The notes below the pieces were generated by a model. It saw only the letters and a program-made list of their open reading frames with translations. It had not been told where the DNA came from and made no database searches. The position numbers and the translations under genes were made by a program. Of a stretch of 14,087 bases of DNA, positions 8,327 through 14,087 are shown in pieces (positions within the stretch are counted from its first letter, which is position 1; each line of letters opens with the position of its first letter). Source of the DNA: an uncultured Eubacteriales bacterium. GTDB lineage: Bacteria > Bacillota > Clostridia > TANB77 > CAG-508. The stretch covers positions 1-14,087 of the forward strand of contig CABTXJ010000012.1 in assembly GCA_902488785.1 (NCBI GenBank), read 5' to 3'.

Positions 8327-9238
8327 ATGGAAAATAATAATTATAATAGTAATGAATATTTAAGAATAACAAGTAAGAAAAATAATAGTGTGGTAGAAGC
8401 GTTTAAGTTAAATGAAAAGAAATATAGAGAAGAATATGGAAAATATATTGCGGAAGGTAAGAAGCTTTTAGAAGAAGCTATATTATATAATTCAGAAAAT
8501 ATATTAGAAGTATATATCCTAGAAAAATTAATAGAAGAAGAAAATATTAAAAAACTAATAGAAAATTTAAAAGACAAAAATAGGAATGCAAAGATAATAA
8601 TTGCTACTGAAGAAATAATAGAAAAAATATCTAAACAGAAAAATCCAGAAGGAATTATAATTATATTAAAAAAATATGAAGAAAAGAAATTAGAAGATAT
8701 TAAAACAGAAAATGACAATAAAAAAGACAAAATAAGGTGTATACCTGTATTTGAAAATATATCTAATCCAAATAATTTAGGCGCAATACTAAGGGTCGTA
8801 TCAAGTCTAGGGATAAAAGAAATAATCACAATTGGTGATCAAAATGTGGATATATATTCTCCTAAAGTTTTAAGATCTAGTATGGGTGGATTTTTTAAAG
8901 TGGGTATCATTGAAAGTGATATATACGAAATAATAAATAATTTCAAAAAAATATATAAAAGTGATGATGAAAAAAATTATGAAATTGTATATACAGATAT
9001 GTTTGGAGAAAATCTTTATCAGTTTTCTGAAAAAATTAAGCAAGAAAAAAATAAGAAAAATGGATTTAAGAATATATTAATTATTTTTGGAAATGAAGCA
9101 AATGGTGTGACAAATTTAATTAAAGAAAATGTAGAAAAAGCAATTACTATTCCTATGGAAAATACTACGGAGAGTTTGAACTTGGCTACATCAGTTTCAA
9201 TAATATTGTATGAATTAAATAGGGTAATTAAATATTAA
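8327..9238 (+). CDS. SpoU/TrmH-family RNA 2'-O-methyltransferase (RlmB-like)
   Basis: This 303-residue protein is an S-adenosylmethionine-dependent RNA ribose methyltransferase of the SPOUT class, which uses a knotted C-terminal fold. All three family motifs are present: motif 1 NPNNLGAILR (147-156), motif 2 GNEANG (255-260) and motif 3 ESLNLATSVSIILYEL (282-297). An N-terminal L30-like substrate-binding domain is indicated by YIAEGKKLLEEAI (40-52), typical of RlmB-like enzymes acting on 23S rRNA. The exact target cannot be read from the sequence, so I give no gene symbol. Lysine-rich linkers near 118-136 and 236-247 lengthen the protein slightly. AAAAGG (8316-8321) supports the ATG at 8327. 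No promoter is visible in the gap after mfd, so it is probably co-transcribed with mfd. Confidence 0.92.
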   Translation: MENNNYNSNEYLRITSKKNNSVVEAFKLNEKKYREEYGKYIAEGKKLLEEAILYNSENILEVYILEKLIEEENIKKLIENLKDKNRNAKIIIATEEIIEKISKQKNPEGIIIILKKYEEKKLEDIKTENDNKKDKIRCIPVFENISNPNNLGAILRVVSSLGIKEIITIGDQNVDIYSPKVLRSSMGGFFKVGIIESDIYEIINNFKKIYKSDDEKNYEIVYTDMFGENLYQFSEKIKQEKNKKNGFKNILIIFGNEANGVTNLIKENVEKAITIPMENTTESLNLATSVSIILYELNRVIKY

Positions 9239-9258
9239 AAATTAATCAGAAACAATAT

Positions 9259-9317
9259 AAAAAAATTTACAAAATAAATAATAGATAGATAGATAAATAA
9301 TTAAGTAAATATTTTTT
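9259..9317 (+). terminator. Weak candidate terminator after the methyltransferase gene
   Basis: ATTTAC (9265-9270) pairs with GTAAAT (9305-9310), and the flanking AAAAAA (9259-9264) can pair with TTTTTT (9312-9317) across a single bulged A (9311). The loop is long (34 bases) and contains a three-unit ATAG run (9281-9292). The stem has only one G-C pair, so stability is doubtful. Its position, 20 bases beyond the stop codon and upstream of the next promoter, is the main support. Confidence 0.35.
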
Positions 9318-9352
9318 AAATGTCTAAAAGTAGTTACTAATGGGAATTATAA

Positions 9353-9381
9353 TTGATTTTTTAAAGTTTTTTTGATATATT
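9353..9381 (+). promoter_or_regulatory. Probable sigma-A promoter of the DUF4364-like gene
   Basis: TTGATT (9353-9358) and TATATT (9376-9381) are separated by 17 bases. The estimated transcript start, near 9388, gives a leader of about 21 bases that includes AAGGGGG (9394-9400), the strongest ribosome binding site among the promoter-proximal genes here. The region is so AT-rich that chance matches are likely, hence the moderate confidence. Confidence 0.5.
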
Positions 9382-9408
9382 TATATATATTATAAGGGGG
9401 TAAAAAAT

Positions 9409-10272
9409 ATGAATAAAACCTCAAATAATTCGAATATGATGGAAATTGCTGAAACTAAAATACTTATGATGTATATATTAGATAAAGCTAATAAGTATAT
9501 TTCATACAAAGTATATTTAGAATTAGTAACATCTCTTACAGATATTAATTATTTTGATTTTCATCAACTTTTAGAAAGTTTAATATCTGAAAACTTGATA
9601 GAAAAAAAAGAAAAAGCAAAACTTTATGAAAATGATGAAAATATAAAAAAGATATATACAGAAGGAATTACTACTACATTAAGTAAAATACCTAAAATGA
9701 ATGATTTTAAAAAAGATGAAACAATAATAATGTATAGATTGACAGCAAAGGGAAAGGAAGCTCTTGATCTTACAATTACTATGTTGCCAGGTATTAAAAA
9801 ACTTAAAATTGATGCTGATTTCTCAAGATATTACAAGTCAATAAGGGATGCTTATTCAGTATCTTCAGAATATTTGCCCAAAAGTAATGTAGCAATATTT
9901 ACAGCTAGAGAAGATGATAAGAATTTAATAAAATTAGAACTTTCAATAAATTCTGAAGAATCAGCTAAAAAAATGGTTAGAACATGGAATAAAAAAGCAG
10001 ACAAATTATATATAGACATATTAAATGTATTTTCTAATTATTATGAAGAAGTATTAAATGAAAGATCTGAAGATGAAATTAAGGATAATGATGAATCAGA
10101 AAAAATAAATGATGAGATAATAACACAAAATAGCTCTGAAAATAAAAAAGAAAATGAAGAAAAATTAAATGAAGTTGAAAAAGAATCAGAAAAAATAGAA
10201 ATAAATGAAGGCATAAAAGCAGAAAAAGAAACTTTTACTATAAAAATAGAAGATGATGAAAAGAAAAGTTAA
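9409..10272 (+). CDS. DUF4364-like winged-helix protein with acidic C-terminal tail
   Basis: This 287-residue protein resembles the DUF4364 family of Bacillota, cytoplasmic proteins with a winged-helix-like N-terminus and no established function. The N-terminal third (about 11-66) reads as such a fold: AETKILMMYILDKANKYIS, then a helix pair ending in LLESLISENLIEKK. After a segment of about 40 residues comes the wing-like YRLTAKGKEALDL (109-121). Residues about 157-210 form the second part, with LIKLELSINSEESAKKMVRT resembling the family core. From about 215 the protein becomes a low-complexity Glu/Lys/Asn-rich acidic tail of some 70 residues, which I do not regard as part of the usual family. 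AAGGGGG at 9394-9400 fixes the start. The gene stands alone between a probable promoter and a clear terminator. A DNA-binding or regulatory role is inferred from the fold only. Confidence 0.8.
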   Translation: MNKTSNNSNMMEIAETKILMMYILDKANKYISYKVYLELVTSLTDINYFDFHQLLESLISENLIEKKEKAKLYENDENIKKIYTEGITTTLSKIPKMNDFKKDETIIMYRLTAKGKEALDLTITMLPGIKKLKIDADFSRYYKSIRDAYSVSSEYLPKSNVAIFTAREDDKNLIKLELSINSEESAKKMVRTWNKKADKLYIDILNVFSNYYEEVLNERSEDEIKDNDESEKINDEIITQNSSENKKENEEKLNEVEKESEKIEINEGIKAEKETFTIKIEDDEKKS

Positions 10273-10309
10273 AATATATATAAAAATGAATAATTAAAAA
10301 AATCGAAAT

Positions 10310-10366
10310 AAAAAACTAAAATAGTTTAAATATTTATAAATAATGTATTTGCTGTTTTAGTTTTTT
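10310..10366 (+). terminator. Intrinsic terminator after the DUF4364-like gene
   Basis: AAAAAACTAAAATAG (10310-10324) pairs with CTGTTTTAGTTTTTT (10352-10366) over 15 continuous positions, with one T-G wobble (10322/10354) and two G-C pairs. Within the 27-base loop, AAATA (10328-10332) can pair further with TATTT (10346-10350). The 3' arm ends in a run of seven T, and the 5' arm carries the matching A-run, so the structure could in principle stop transcription from either direction. It lies 37 bases past the stop codon and four bases before the -35 box of the ruvA promoter. Confidence 0.78.
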
Positions 10367-10370
10367 TATG

Positions 10371-10399
10371 TTGAAAAGTTAAAAAATAAACTATATAAT
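10371..10399 (+). promoter_or_regulatory. Near-consensus sigma-A promoter of the ruvA unit
   Basis: TTGAAA (10371-10376) and a perfect TATAAT (10394-10399) are separated by exactly 17 bases. This is the best promoter match in the window. The expected transcript start is near 10406, only about 13 bases before the ruvA ATG at 10419, so the ribosome binding site (AAAGG, 10406-10410) would sit at the very 5' end of the mRNA. Confidence 0.8.
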
Positions 10400-10418
10400 A
10401 AAGAAAAAGGAATTAGAA

Positions 10419-11015
10419 ATGTATGCATATATAATAGGGAATATAATAGAAAAAAATGATAATAATATAATCATAGAAAATAATGATATTGGGTATCAAA
10501 TATTTATGCCATACAGCAATATAGTTGATTTAGAGATTGGCAAAAAATCAAAAATATACACATATTACAATGTAAGTGAGGATAACATATCATTATTTGG
10601 ATTTTCAAATACACAAGATAAAAAAATGTTTGAAAAATTAATATCAGTAAGTAAAATAGGAGCAAAAACTGCAATAGGTATACTTTCAAATACAACAGCA
10701 CAAGAACTTGCAACAGCAGTTGTTACAGAAGATGCAAAAGAATTGTCAAAATTACCAGGTATAGGTAAGAAGACTGCACAAAGGATAATTTTAGAAATAA
10801 AAGATAAGATAGATACAAAAGAAATAATTAGTTTAGAAAATACTGGTATACAAGTTAAAACTAATATGGAAGAAAAGTTAAAGATAAATGATGTAACAGA
10901 GGCATTACTAGTTTTAGGATATACAAATTATGATATATCAAAAATAGTAGAAGAATTAGATACATCAAAAAGTACAGAAGAACTAATAAAAGATGCATTA
11001 AAAATTATTAACTAA
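10419..11015 (+). CDS. ruvA: Holliday junction branch migration complex subunit RuvA
   Basis: RuvA tetramers bind four-way DNA junctions and load the RuvB ring motor for branch migration in recombinational repair. The 198-residue length is normal. The N-terminal OB-fold begins MYAYIIGNIIEKN, the typical family opening. Two helix-hairpin-helix motifs follow: VSKIGAKTA (77-85) and LPGIGKKTA (112-120). The flexible linker (about 135-150) leads to the RuvB-binding domain III (about 152-198), with EALLVLGYTNYDISK. AAAGG at 10406-10410 gives the start. Neither ruvB nor ruvC is adjacent: the next gene, 12 bases on, is an unrecognised small protein, which departs from the common ruvC-ruvA-ruvB order. 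Confidence 0.96.
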   Translation: MYAYIIGNIIEKNDNNIIIENNDIGYQIFMPYSNIVDLEIGKKSKIYTYYNVSEDNISLFGFSNTQDKKMFEKLISVSKIGAKTAIGILSNTTAQELATAVVTEDAKELSKLPGIGKKTAQRIILEIKDKIDTKEIISLENTGIQVKTNMEEKLKINDVTEALLVLGYTNYDISKIVEELDTSKSTEELIKDALKIIN

Positions 11016-11027
11016 GAAAGGGGAGCT

Positions 11028-11465
11028 ATGGAAAATCAGCAAGAGTTATACAAAGCACTTCAGGAAGTTTCTGTTGTACTTGAATATACTGATCCTATAC
11101 TTGTGACTAAAGTACCTAAAAATTTTATTTGGTTTATGAATAATTTTAAAGATGAAACACATTATTTTCAGGTTGATTTAAACAAGCCTCTTCAAGAGCA
11201 AAAACTAATGTATGAGTCAATAGTTATTTTATCAATTATATTAAAAACATCTTGGTGTGATAAGAAAACAATAAAAAGACTTAAAAAAACATATAGAGTT
11301 CAAGAAGAAACATTCATGGAAGATAGAAGAAAGCAGACAGAGTATATTAATAATGAAATACAAAGTTTGAAAGTTAGAAAAAAAGAAGGTTTCTTTAAGC
11401 GTGTTTTTACAAAAATAAAAAGCTTTTTTGGATTTAATAAAAATAGATTATATTTGTCAGATTAG
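11028..11465 (+). CDS. Unrecognised small protein with a basic amphipathic C-terminus
   Basis: This 145-residue protein has no signal peptide and no catalytic motif that I recognise. The first 80 residues contain EVSVVLEYTDPILVTKVPKN (13-32), then FMNNF, QVDLNKPLQEQKLMYESIVI and LKTSWCDKK. This layout (a helix, a xKIPK-like step, a short strand with D/N, an LxEQ segment and a helix) is reminiscent of a small uncharacterised protein type common in Clostridia; that link is from memory and tentative. Residues about 82-118 look like a charged helix. The tail, GFFKRVFTKIKSFFGF (121-136), alternates basic and aromatic residues as a membrane-binding amphipathic helix would. A strong ribosome binding site, AGGGGAG (11019-11025), precedes the ATG. 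It sits 12 bases after ruvA and 10 before the isomerase gene, clearly inside one operon. Confidence 0.8.
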   Translation: MENQQELYKALQEVSVVLEYTDPILVTKVPKNFIWFMNNFKDETHYFQVDLNKPLQEQKLMYESIVILSIILKTSWCDKKTIKRLKKTYRVQEETFMEDRRKQTEYINNEIQSLKVRKKEGFFKRVFTKIKSFFGFNKNRLYLSD

Positions 11466-11466
11466 T

Positions 11467-11471
11467 GGAGG
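11467..11471 (+). promoter_or_regulatory. Ribosome binding site that sets the isomerase start
   Basis: GGAGG, four bases before the ATG at 11476, is a perfect Shine-Dalgarno core. The same frame also has an ATG at 11428, inside the preceding gene, but I see no comparable site before that one. The extra 16 residues it would add (MDLIKIDYICQISGGK) resemble nothing in a signal-anchored protein. Confidence 0.75.
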
Positions 11472-11475
11472 AAAA

Positions 11476-12297
11476 ATGAAAGATAATAAAGAAAATAAAA
11501 TAGTTGGTATATGTGTAACTATTGTAATTATAATAATTATAGTTGCTATAATGTATGCCCAATATAAAACCACAGATAAAAAACAGAAAGCATTAATCGA
11601 AGAAGAAAAGAAGAATGAAAATCAAGTTAGTGAGCCTGTATCAAAAGAAAAAGATAAAAATAAAGAAACTATAGAAGATATAGATTATATGGAAATTGCT
11701 AAAAAACAATTAGACCAACCAGCTCAAGGTGAAGATATAGCAATAATGCATGTTAAAAACTTTGGAGATATTAAAATAAAATTTTTTAAAGATGAAGCGC
11801 CTAAAGCTGTAGAAAATTTCTTAACACATGCTAAAAATGGATATTATAATGGATTAACTTTCCATAGGGTTATTGAAGAATTTATGATACAAGGTGGAGA
11901 TCCAACTGGAAATGGAACAGGTGGAAAAAGCATTTGGAATGAACCTTTTGAACCAGAGGTAAATATTAAAAGATTTCCTTTTAGAGGAACTTTAGCTATG
12001 GCTAGCGTAGCTGGAGTAAAAAAGAGCCTTGGATCACAATTTTTTATTACACAAGCAAATCCAAATCAAAATGTTGTAAGTGAAATGAAAGTAAAAAACG
12101 TATCAAAATCATTGGTTGAAGCATATTCAAAATTTGGTGGTGTACAATCACTATTTATGCAATATACTGTATTTGGGCAAGTGTATGAAGGAATGGATGT
12201 TGTAGATAAAATAGCAAAAGTTAAAACAGATCAATCAAATGATAAACCTTTAGAAGATGTTATAATAGAAAGTATAGAAGTTAAAAAAGCAAATTAA
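11476..12297 (+). CDS. Membrane-anchored cyclophilin-type peptidyl-prolyl cis-trans isomerase
   Basis: This enzyme speeds cis-trans rotation of proline peptide bonds and, being membrane-anchored, probably helps fold exported or surface proteins. From the start at 11476 it has 273 residues: a short charged N-terminus, one hydrophobic helix (about 9-28), a charged Lys/Glu linker (about 33-70), then the cyclophilin domain (about 88-265). Key blocks are FHRVIEEFMIQGGDP (129-142 region) with catalytic Arg131, RGTLAMAS, and GSQFFIT (186-192). The later loop reads SLFMQYTVFG where many relatives have HLDGKHTVFG, so the usual LDG segment is altered. No lipobox is present, so it is not a lipoprotein. 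It follows the small gene by 10 bases and precedes rarA by 22. Confidence 0.92.
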   Translation: MKDNKENKIVGICVTIVIIIIIVAIMYAQYKTTDKKQKALIEEEKKNENQVSEPVSKEKDKNKETIEDIDYMEIAKKQLDQPAQGEDIAIMHVKNFGDIKIKFFKDEAPKAVENFLTHAKNGYYNGLTFHRVIEEFMIQGGDPTGNGTGGKSIWNEPFEPEVNIKRFPFRGTLAMASVAGVKKSLGSQFFITQANPNQNVVSEMKVKNVSKSLVEAYSKFGGVQSLFMQYTVFGQVYEGMDVVDKIAKVKTDQSNDKPLEDVIIESIEVKKAN

Positions 12298-12319
12298 TTA
12301 AAAATTATAGGAATATGAA

Positions 12320-13567
12320 ATGAGAAAAGAACCATTAGCATATAGGATGAGACCAGAAAAAATTGAAGATATTGTTGGACAAGATCATATAATTGGCAAA
12401 GACAAACCATTATATAGACTTATTAAATCTGATAAAATAACATCAATAATTTTATGGGGTCCACCTGGGTGTGGTAAAACAACAATAGCAGAAGTTATAG
12501 CAAAAACTACTGATTACAGATTTATTAAATTAAATGCAGTAACATCAGGAATCGGTGATGTAAAAAGAGTTATAGAAGATAATGAAAATATGTTATTAAA
12601 TCCAAAAGGGGTTAGTATTGTTTTCATAGATGAGATACATAGATTTAATAAGGCACAACAAGATGTATTATTACCATCTGTTGAAAAAGGTGACATAATT
12701 TTAATTGGCTCAACAACAGAAAATCCATACTTTGAAATAAACAAAGCACTTATATCAAGATCAATGGTATTTAAATTAAATGCTTTAAATACAGATGACA
12801 TAATAAAAGTACTTAAAAGATCAATTGAAAGTGAAAAAGGTTATAAGAGTTATGATTTGAAAATAGAAGATGGCGTTTTAGAAAAAATTGCAATATTAGC
12901 TAATGGTGATATAAGAAGTGCATTAAATAGTCTAGAGATAACAATTGAATCATCGGACATATCAAATGATGGATATATTTATGTAAATAAGAAAAATGTA
13001 AGTGAAATATTTCCTGAAAGAAAACAATTTTTTGATAAGAAAGCAGATGAACATTATGATGTTGCATCAGCTATGATTAAAAGCATAAGAGGAAGTAATC
13101 CAGATGCTGCAATACATTATTTAGCAAAATTATTAGAAGGTGGTGAAGATGTATCTTTTATTGCACGAAGATTGATTATATCAGCAAGTGAAGATATAGG
13201 ACTTGCAAATCCAAATGCACTAGGAATGGCAGTAAGTGGAATGAATGCAGTCAAAATGGTTGGAATGCCAGAAGCTAGGATAATACTTGCTGAAGTAATA
13301 ATATATTTAGCTTTAAGCAAAAAATCAAATACTGCATATATAGCAATAAATAACGCCATAAGTGATATAAAAAATATAGATACAGGTGAAGTACCATATC
13401 ATTTAAGAAATGCAACAACATCCGGTACAAAACAAATAGGATATGGAAAAGGATATAAGTATCCACATGATTATAAAGATGGAAAAGTAGAACAGCAATA
13501 TATGCCAGAAAAAATTAAAAATAGAAAATATTATATAGATAAATGGGGAAACGATATATTTGATTAG
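12320..13567 (+). CDS. rarA: Replication-associated recombination protein A, AAA+ ATPase
   Basis: RarA (MgsA, related to eukaryotic WRNIP1 and to clamp-loader subunits) is a tetrameric AAA+ ATPase that acts at stalled or gapped replication forks together with single-stranded DNA-binding protein. The 415-residue length is typical. Visible motifs are the N-terminal PLAYRMRPEKIEDIVGQ, Walker A GPPGCGKTT (47-55), Walker B with DEIHRF (104-109), sensor 1 STTEN (131-135) and the arginine-finger region ISRS (145-148). The C-terminal tetramerisation and MgsA-type domain is recognised by SAMIKSIRGSNPDAAIHYLA and by RRLIISASEDIGLANPNAL. AGGA at 12309-12312 supports the start. Being in one operon with ruvA groups two fork and recombination factors under the same promoter. 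Confidence 0.96.
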   Translation: MRKEPLAYRMRPEKIEDIVGQDHIIGKDKPLYRLIKSDKITSIILWGPPGCGKTTIAEVIAKTTDYRFIKLNAVTSGIGDVKRVIEDNENMLLNPKGVSIVFIDEIHRFNKAQQDVLLPSVEKGDIILIGSTTENPYFEINKALISRSMVFKLNALNTDDIIKVLKRSIESEKGYKSYDLKIEDGVLEKIAILANGDIRSALNSLEITIESSDISNDGYIYVNKKNVSEIFPERKQFFDKKADEHYDVASAMIKSIRGSNPDAAIHYLAKLLEGGEDVSFIARRLIISASEDIGLANPNALGMAVSGMNAVKMVGMPEARIILAEVIIYLALSKKSNTAYIAINNAISDIKNIDTGEVPYHLRNATTSGTKQIGYGKGYKYPHDYKDGKVEQQYMPEKIKNRKYYIDKWGNDIFD

Positions 13568-13579
13568 AAAGGATTAGAA

Positions 13580-14087
13580 ATGAACAATAAAAGTAATCAA
13601 AGTAAAAAAAACGAAAAAAATTCTAATTTGAGCCAATACGGATACCTTAAAGACAAGATAGTTCTTGCTGTAGGTTATGGAATAAGTGGTAAGAAAATAT
13701 CAGAACTAGTAAAAAGACAAAGTGGAACAACATATATATTTGATAATAATAAAGATGTTATAGTTGATAAGAATTATGTAGATAAAACATATAGTAATCC
13801 AGATGAAATATTATGGTCTGAAATTAATGTAGTTGTATTAAGTCCTGGAGTACCATTAGATGCAGATATTGTATTAAAAGCTAAAGAAAAAGGCGTTGAA
13901 GTTATAGGTGAAATAGAATTTGCATATAGATATTCTAAAGGTACAATACTTGGTATAACAGGAACTAATGGTAAAACAACTACAACACAAATTTTAGGAG
14001 ATATATGTAAACATAATGAAAAAGGTAAAGAGTATACATTAGGAAATATTGGAGAACCATTTACAGCAGTTGCTGATAAATTAGAAA
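13580..14087 (+). CDS. murD: UDP-N-acetylmuramoyl-L-alanine--D-glutamate ligase, N-terminal part (runs off the window)
   Basis: MurD adds D-glutamate to UDP-MurNAc-L-alanine in cytoplasmic peptidoglycan precursor synthesis. The 169 complete codons seen cover the N-terminal Rossmann-like domain (VLAVGYGISGKKI, 28-40; VVVLSPGVPLDADI, 84-97; EVIGEIEFAYRY, 107-118) and the start of the central ATPase domain, with the P-loop ITGTNGKTTTT (126-136) and LGNIGEPF (154-161). The GEIE block and this form of P-loop favour MurD over other Mur ligases. A polar Asn/Lys-rich N-terminal extension of about 20 residues precedes the usual start. AAAGG (13568-13572) gives the ribosome binding site. Only 12 bases separate it from rarA, so it is in the ruvA operon, linking wall synthesis to DNA repair genes by transcription. 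It is cut by the window end, not visibly broken. Confidence 0.93.
   Translation, partial: MNNKSNQSKKNEKNSNLSQYGYLKDKIVLAVGYGISGKKISELVKRQSGTTYIFDNNKDVIVDKNYVDKTYSNPDEILWSEINVVVLSPGVPLDADIVLKAKEKGVEVIGEIEFAYRYSKGTILGITGTNGKTTTTQILGDICKHNEKGKEYTLGNIGEPFTAVADKLE

Noticed and set aside
8341..8829. A 162-codon open frame on the - strand, hydrophobic when translated
   Set aside because: It is wholly inside the methyltransferase gene on the opposite strand. Purine-rich AT genes commonly give long hydrophobic antisense frames, and I see no ribosome binding site or motif supporting it.
9281..9295. ATAG tetranucleotide run (three units plus ATA)
   Set aside because: Too short and AT-rich to call a functional repeat or a phase-variable tract; it lies in the loop of a weak candidate hairpin in non-coding DNA.
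9345..9354. Perfect palindrome AATTATAATT near the DUF4364-like promoter
   Set aside because: It touches the -35 box and could be an operator, but a ten-base A/T palindrome is expected often by chance in this composition and no second copy was seen nearby.

Overview
The window is a very A+T-rich, gene-dense, single-strand stretch of what looks like a low-G+C Gram-positive chromosome. I place it in Bacillota, most likely Clostridia. The reasons are strong purine-rich ribosome binding sites, AT-rich codons, sigma-A-type promoters with 17-base spacers, a DUF4364-type winged-helix gene, and a peptidoglycan ligase (murD), which argues against wall-less Mollicutes. Tryptophan is TGG and the ordinary bacterial code fits. 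All genes lie on the + strand; no tRNA, rRNA, CRISPR array, insertion sequence or phage gene was seen.

Layout. Unit 1 (1-4408) holds the tail of an unrecognised gene, a membrane-anchored WG-repeat protein, an unrecognised protein with a single C-terminal membrane helix, acpS and a TatD-family nuclease. It ends at a hairpin terminator (4524-4569). Unit 2 starts at a promoter a few bases later (4573-4601) and carries mfd and a SpoU/TrmH-family RNA methyltransferase. Unit 3 is a lone DUF4364-like gene with its own probable promoter (9353-9381) and a clear terminator (10310-10366). Unit 4 starts at a near-consensus promoter (10371-10399) and runs through ruvA, a small unrecognised gene, a membrane-anchored cyclophilin-type prolyl isomerase, rarA (mgsA) and the start of murD, which leaves the window.

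Functionally this is mostly core housekeeping: transcription-coupled repair (Mfd), Holliday junction processing (RuvA), replication-fork maintenance (RarA), activation of acyl carrier protein (AcpS), RNA modification, envelope protein folding and cell-wall precursor synthesis. The less understood content is the pair of membrane-linked proteins at 320-3144, the small gene at 11028-11465 and the DUF4364-like protein.

I did not find a convincing undescribed multi-gene system. The best leads are the WG-repeat/tail-anchored pair, a possible distant CorA/DUF155-like relationship of the tail-anchored protein, the small basic-tailed gene between ruvA and the isomerase, and a repeated architecture in which a terminator is followed within 3-5 bases by a promoter with a very short leader.
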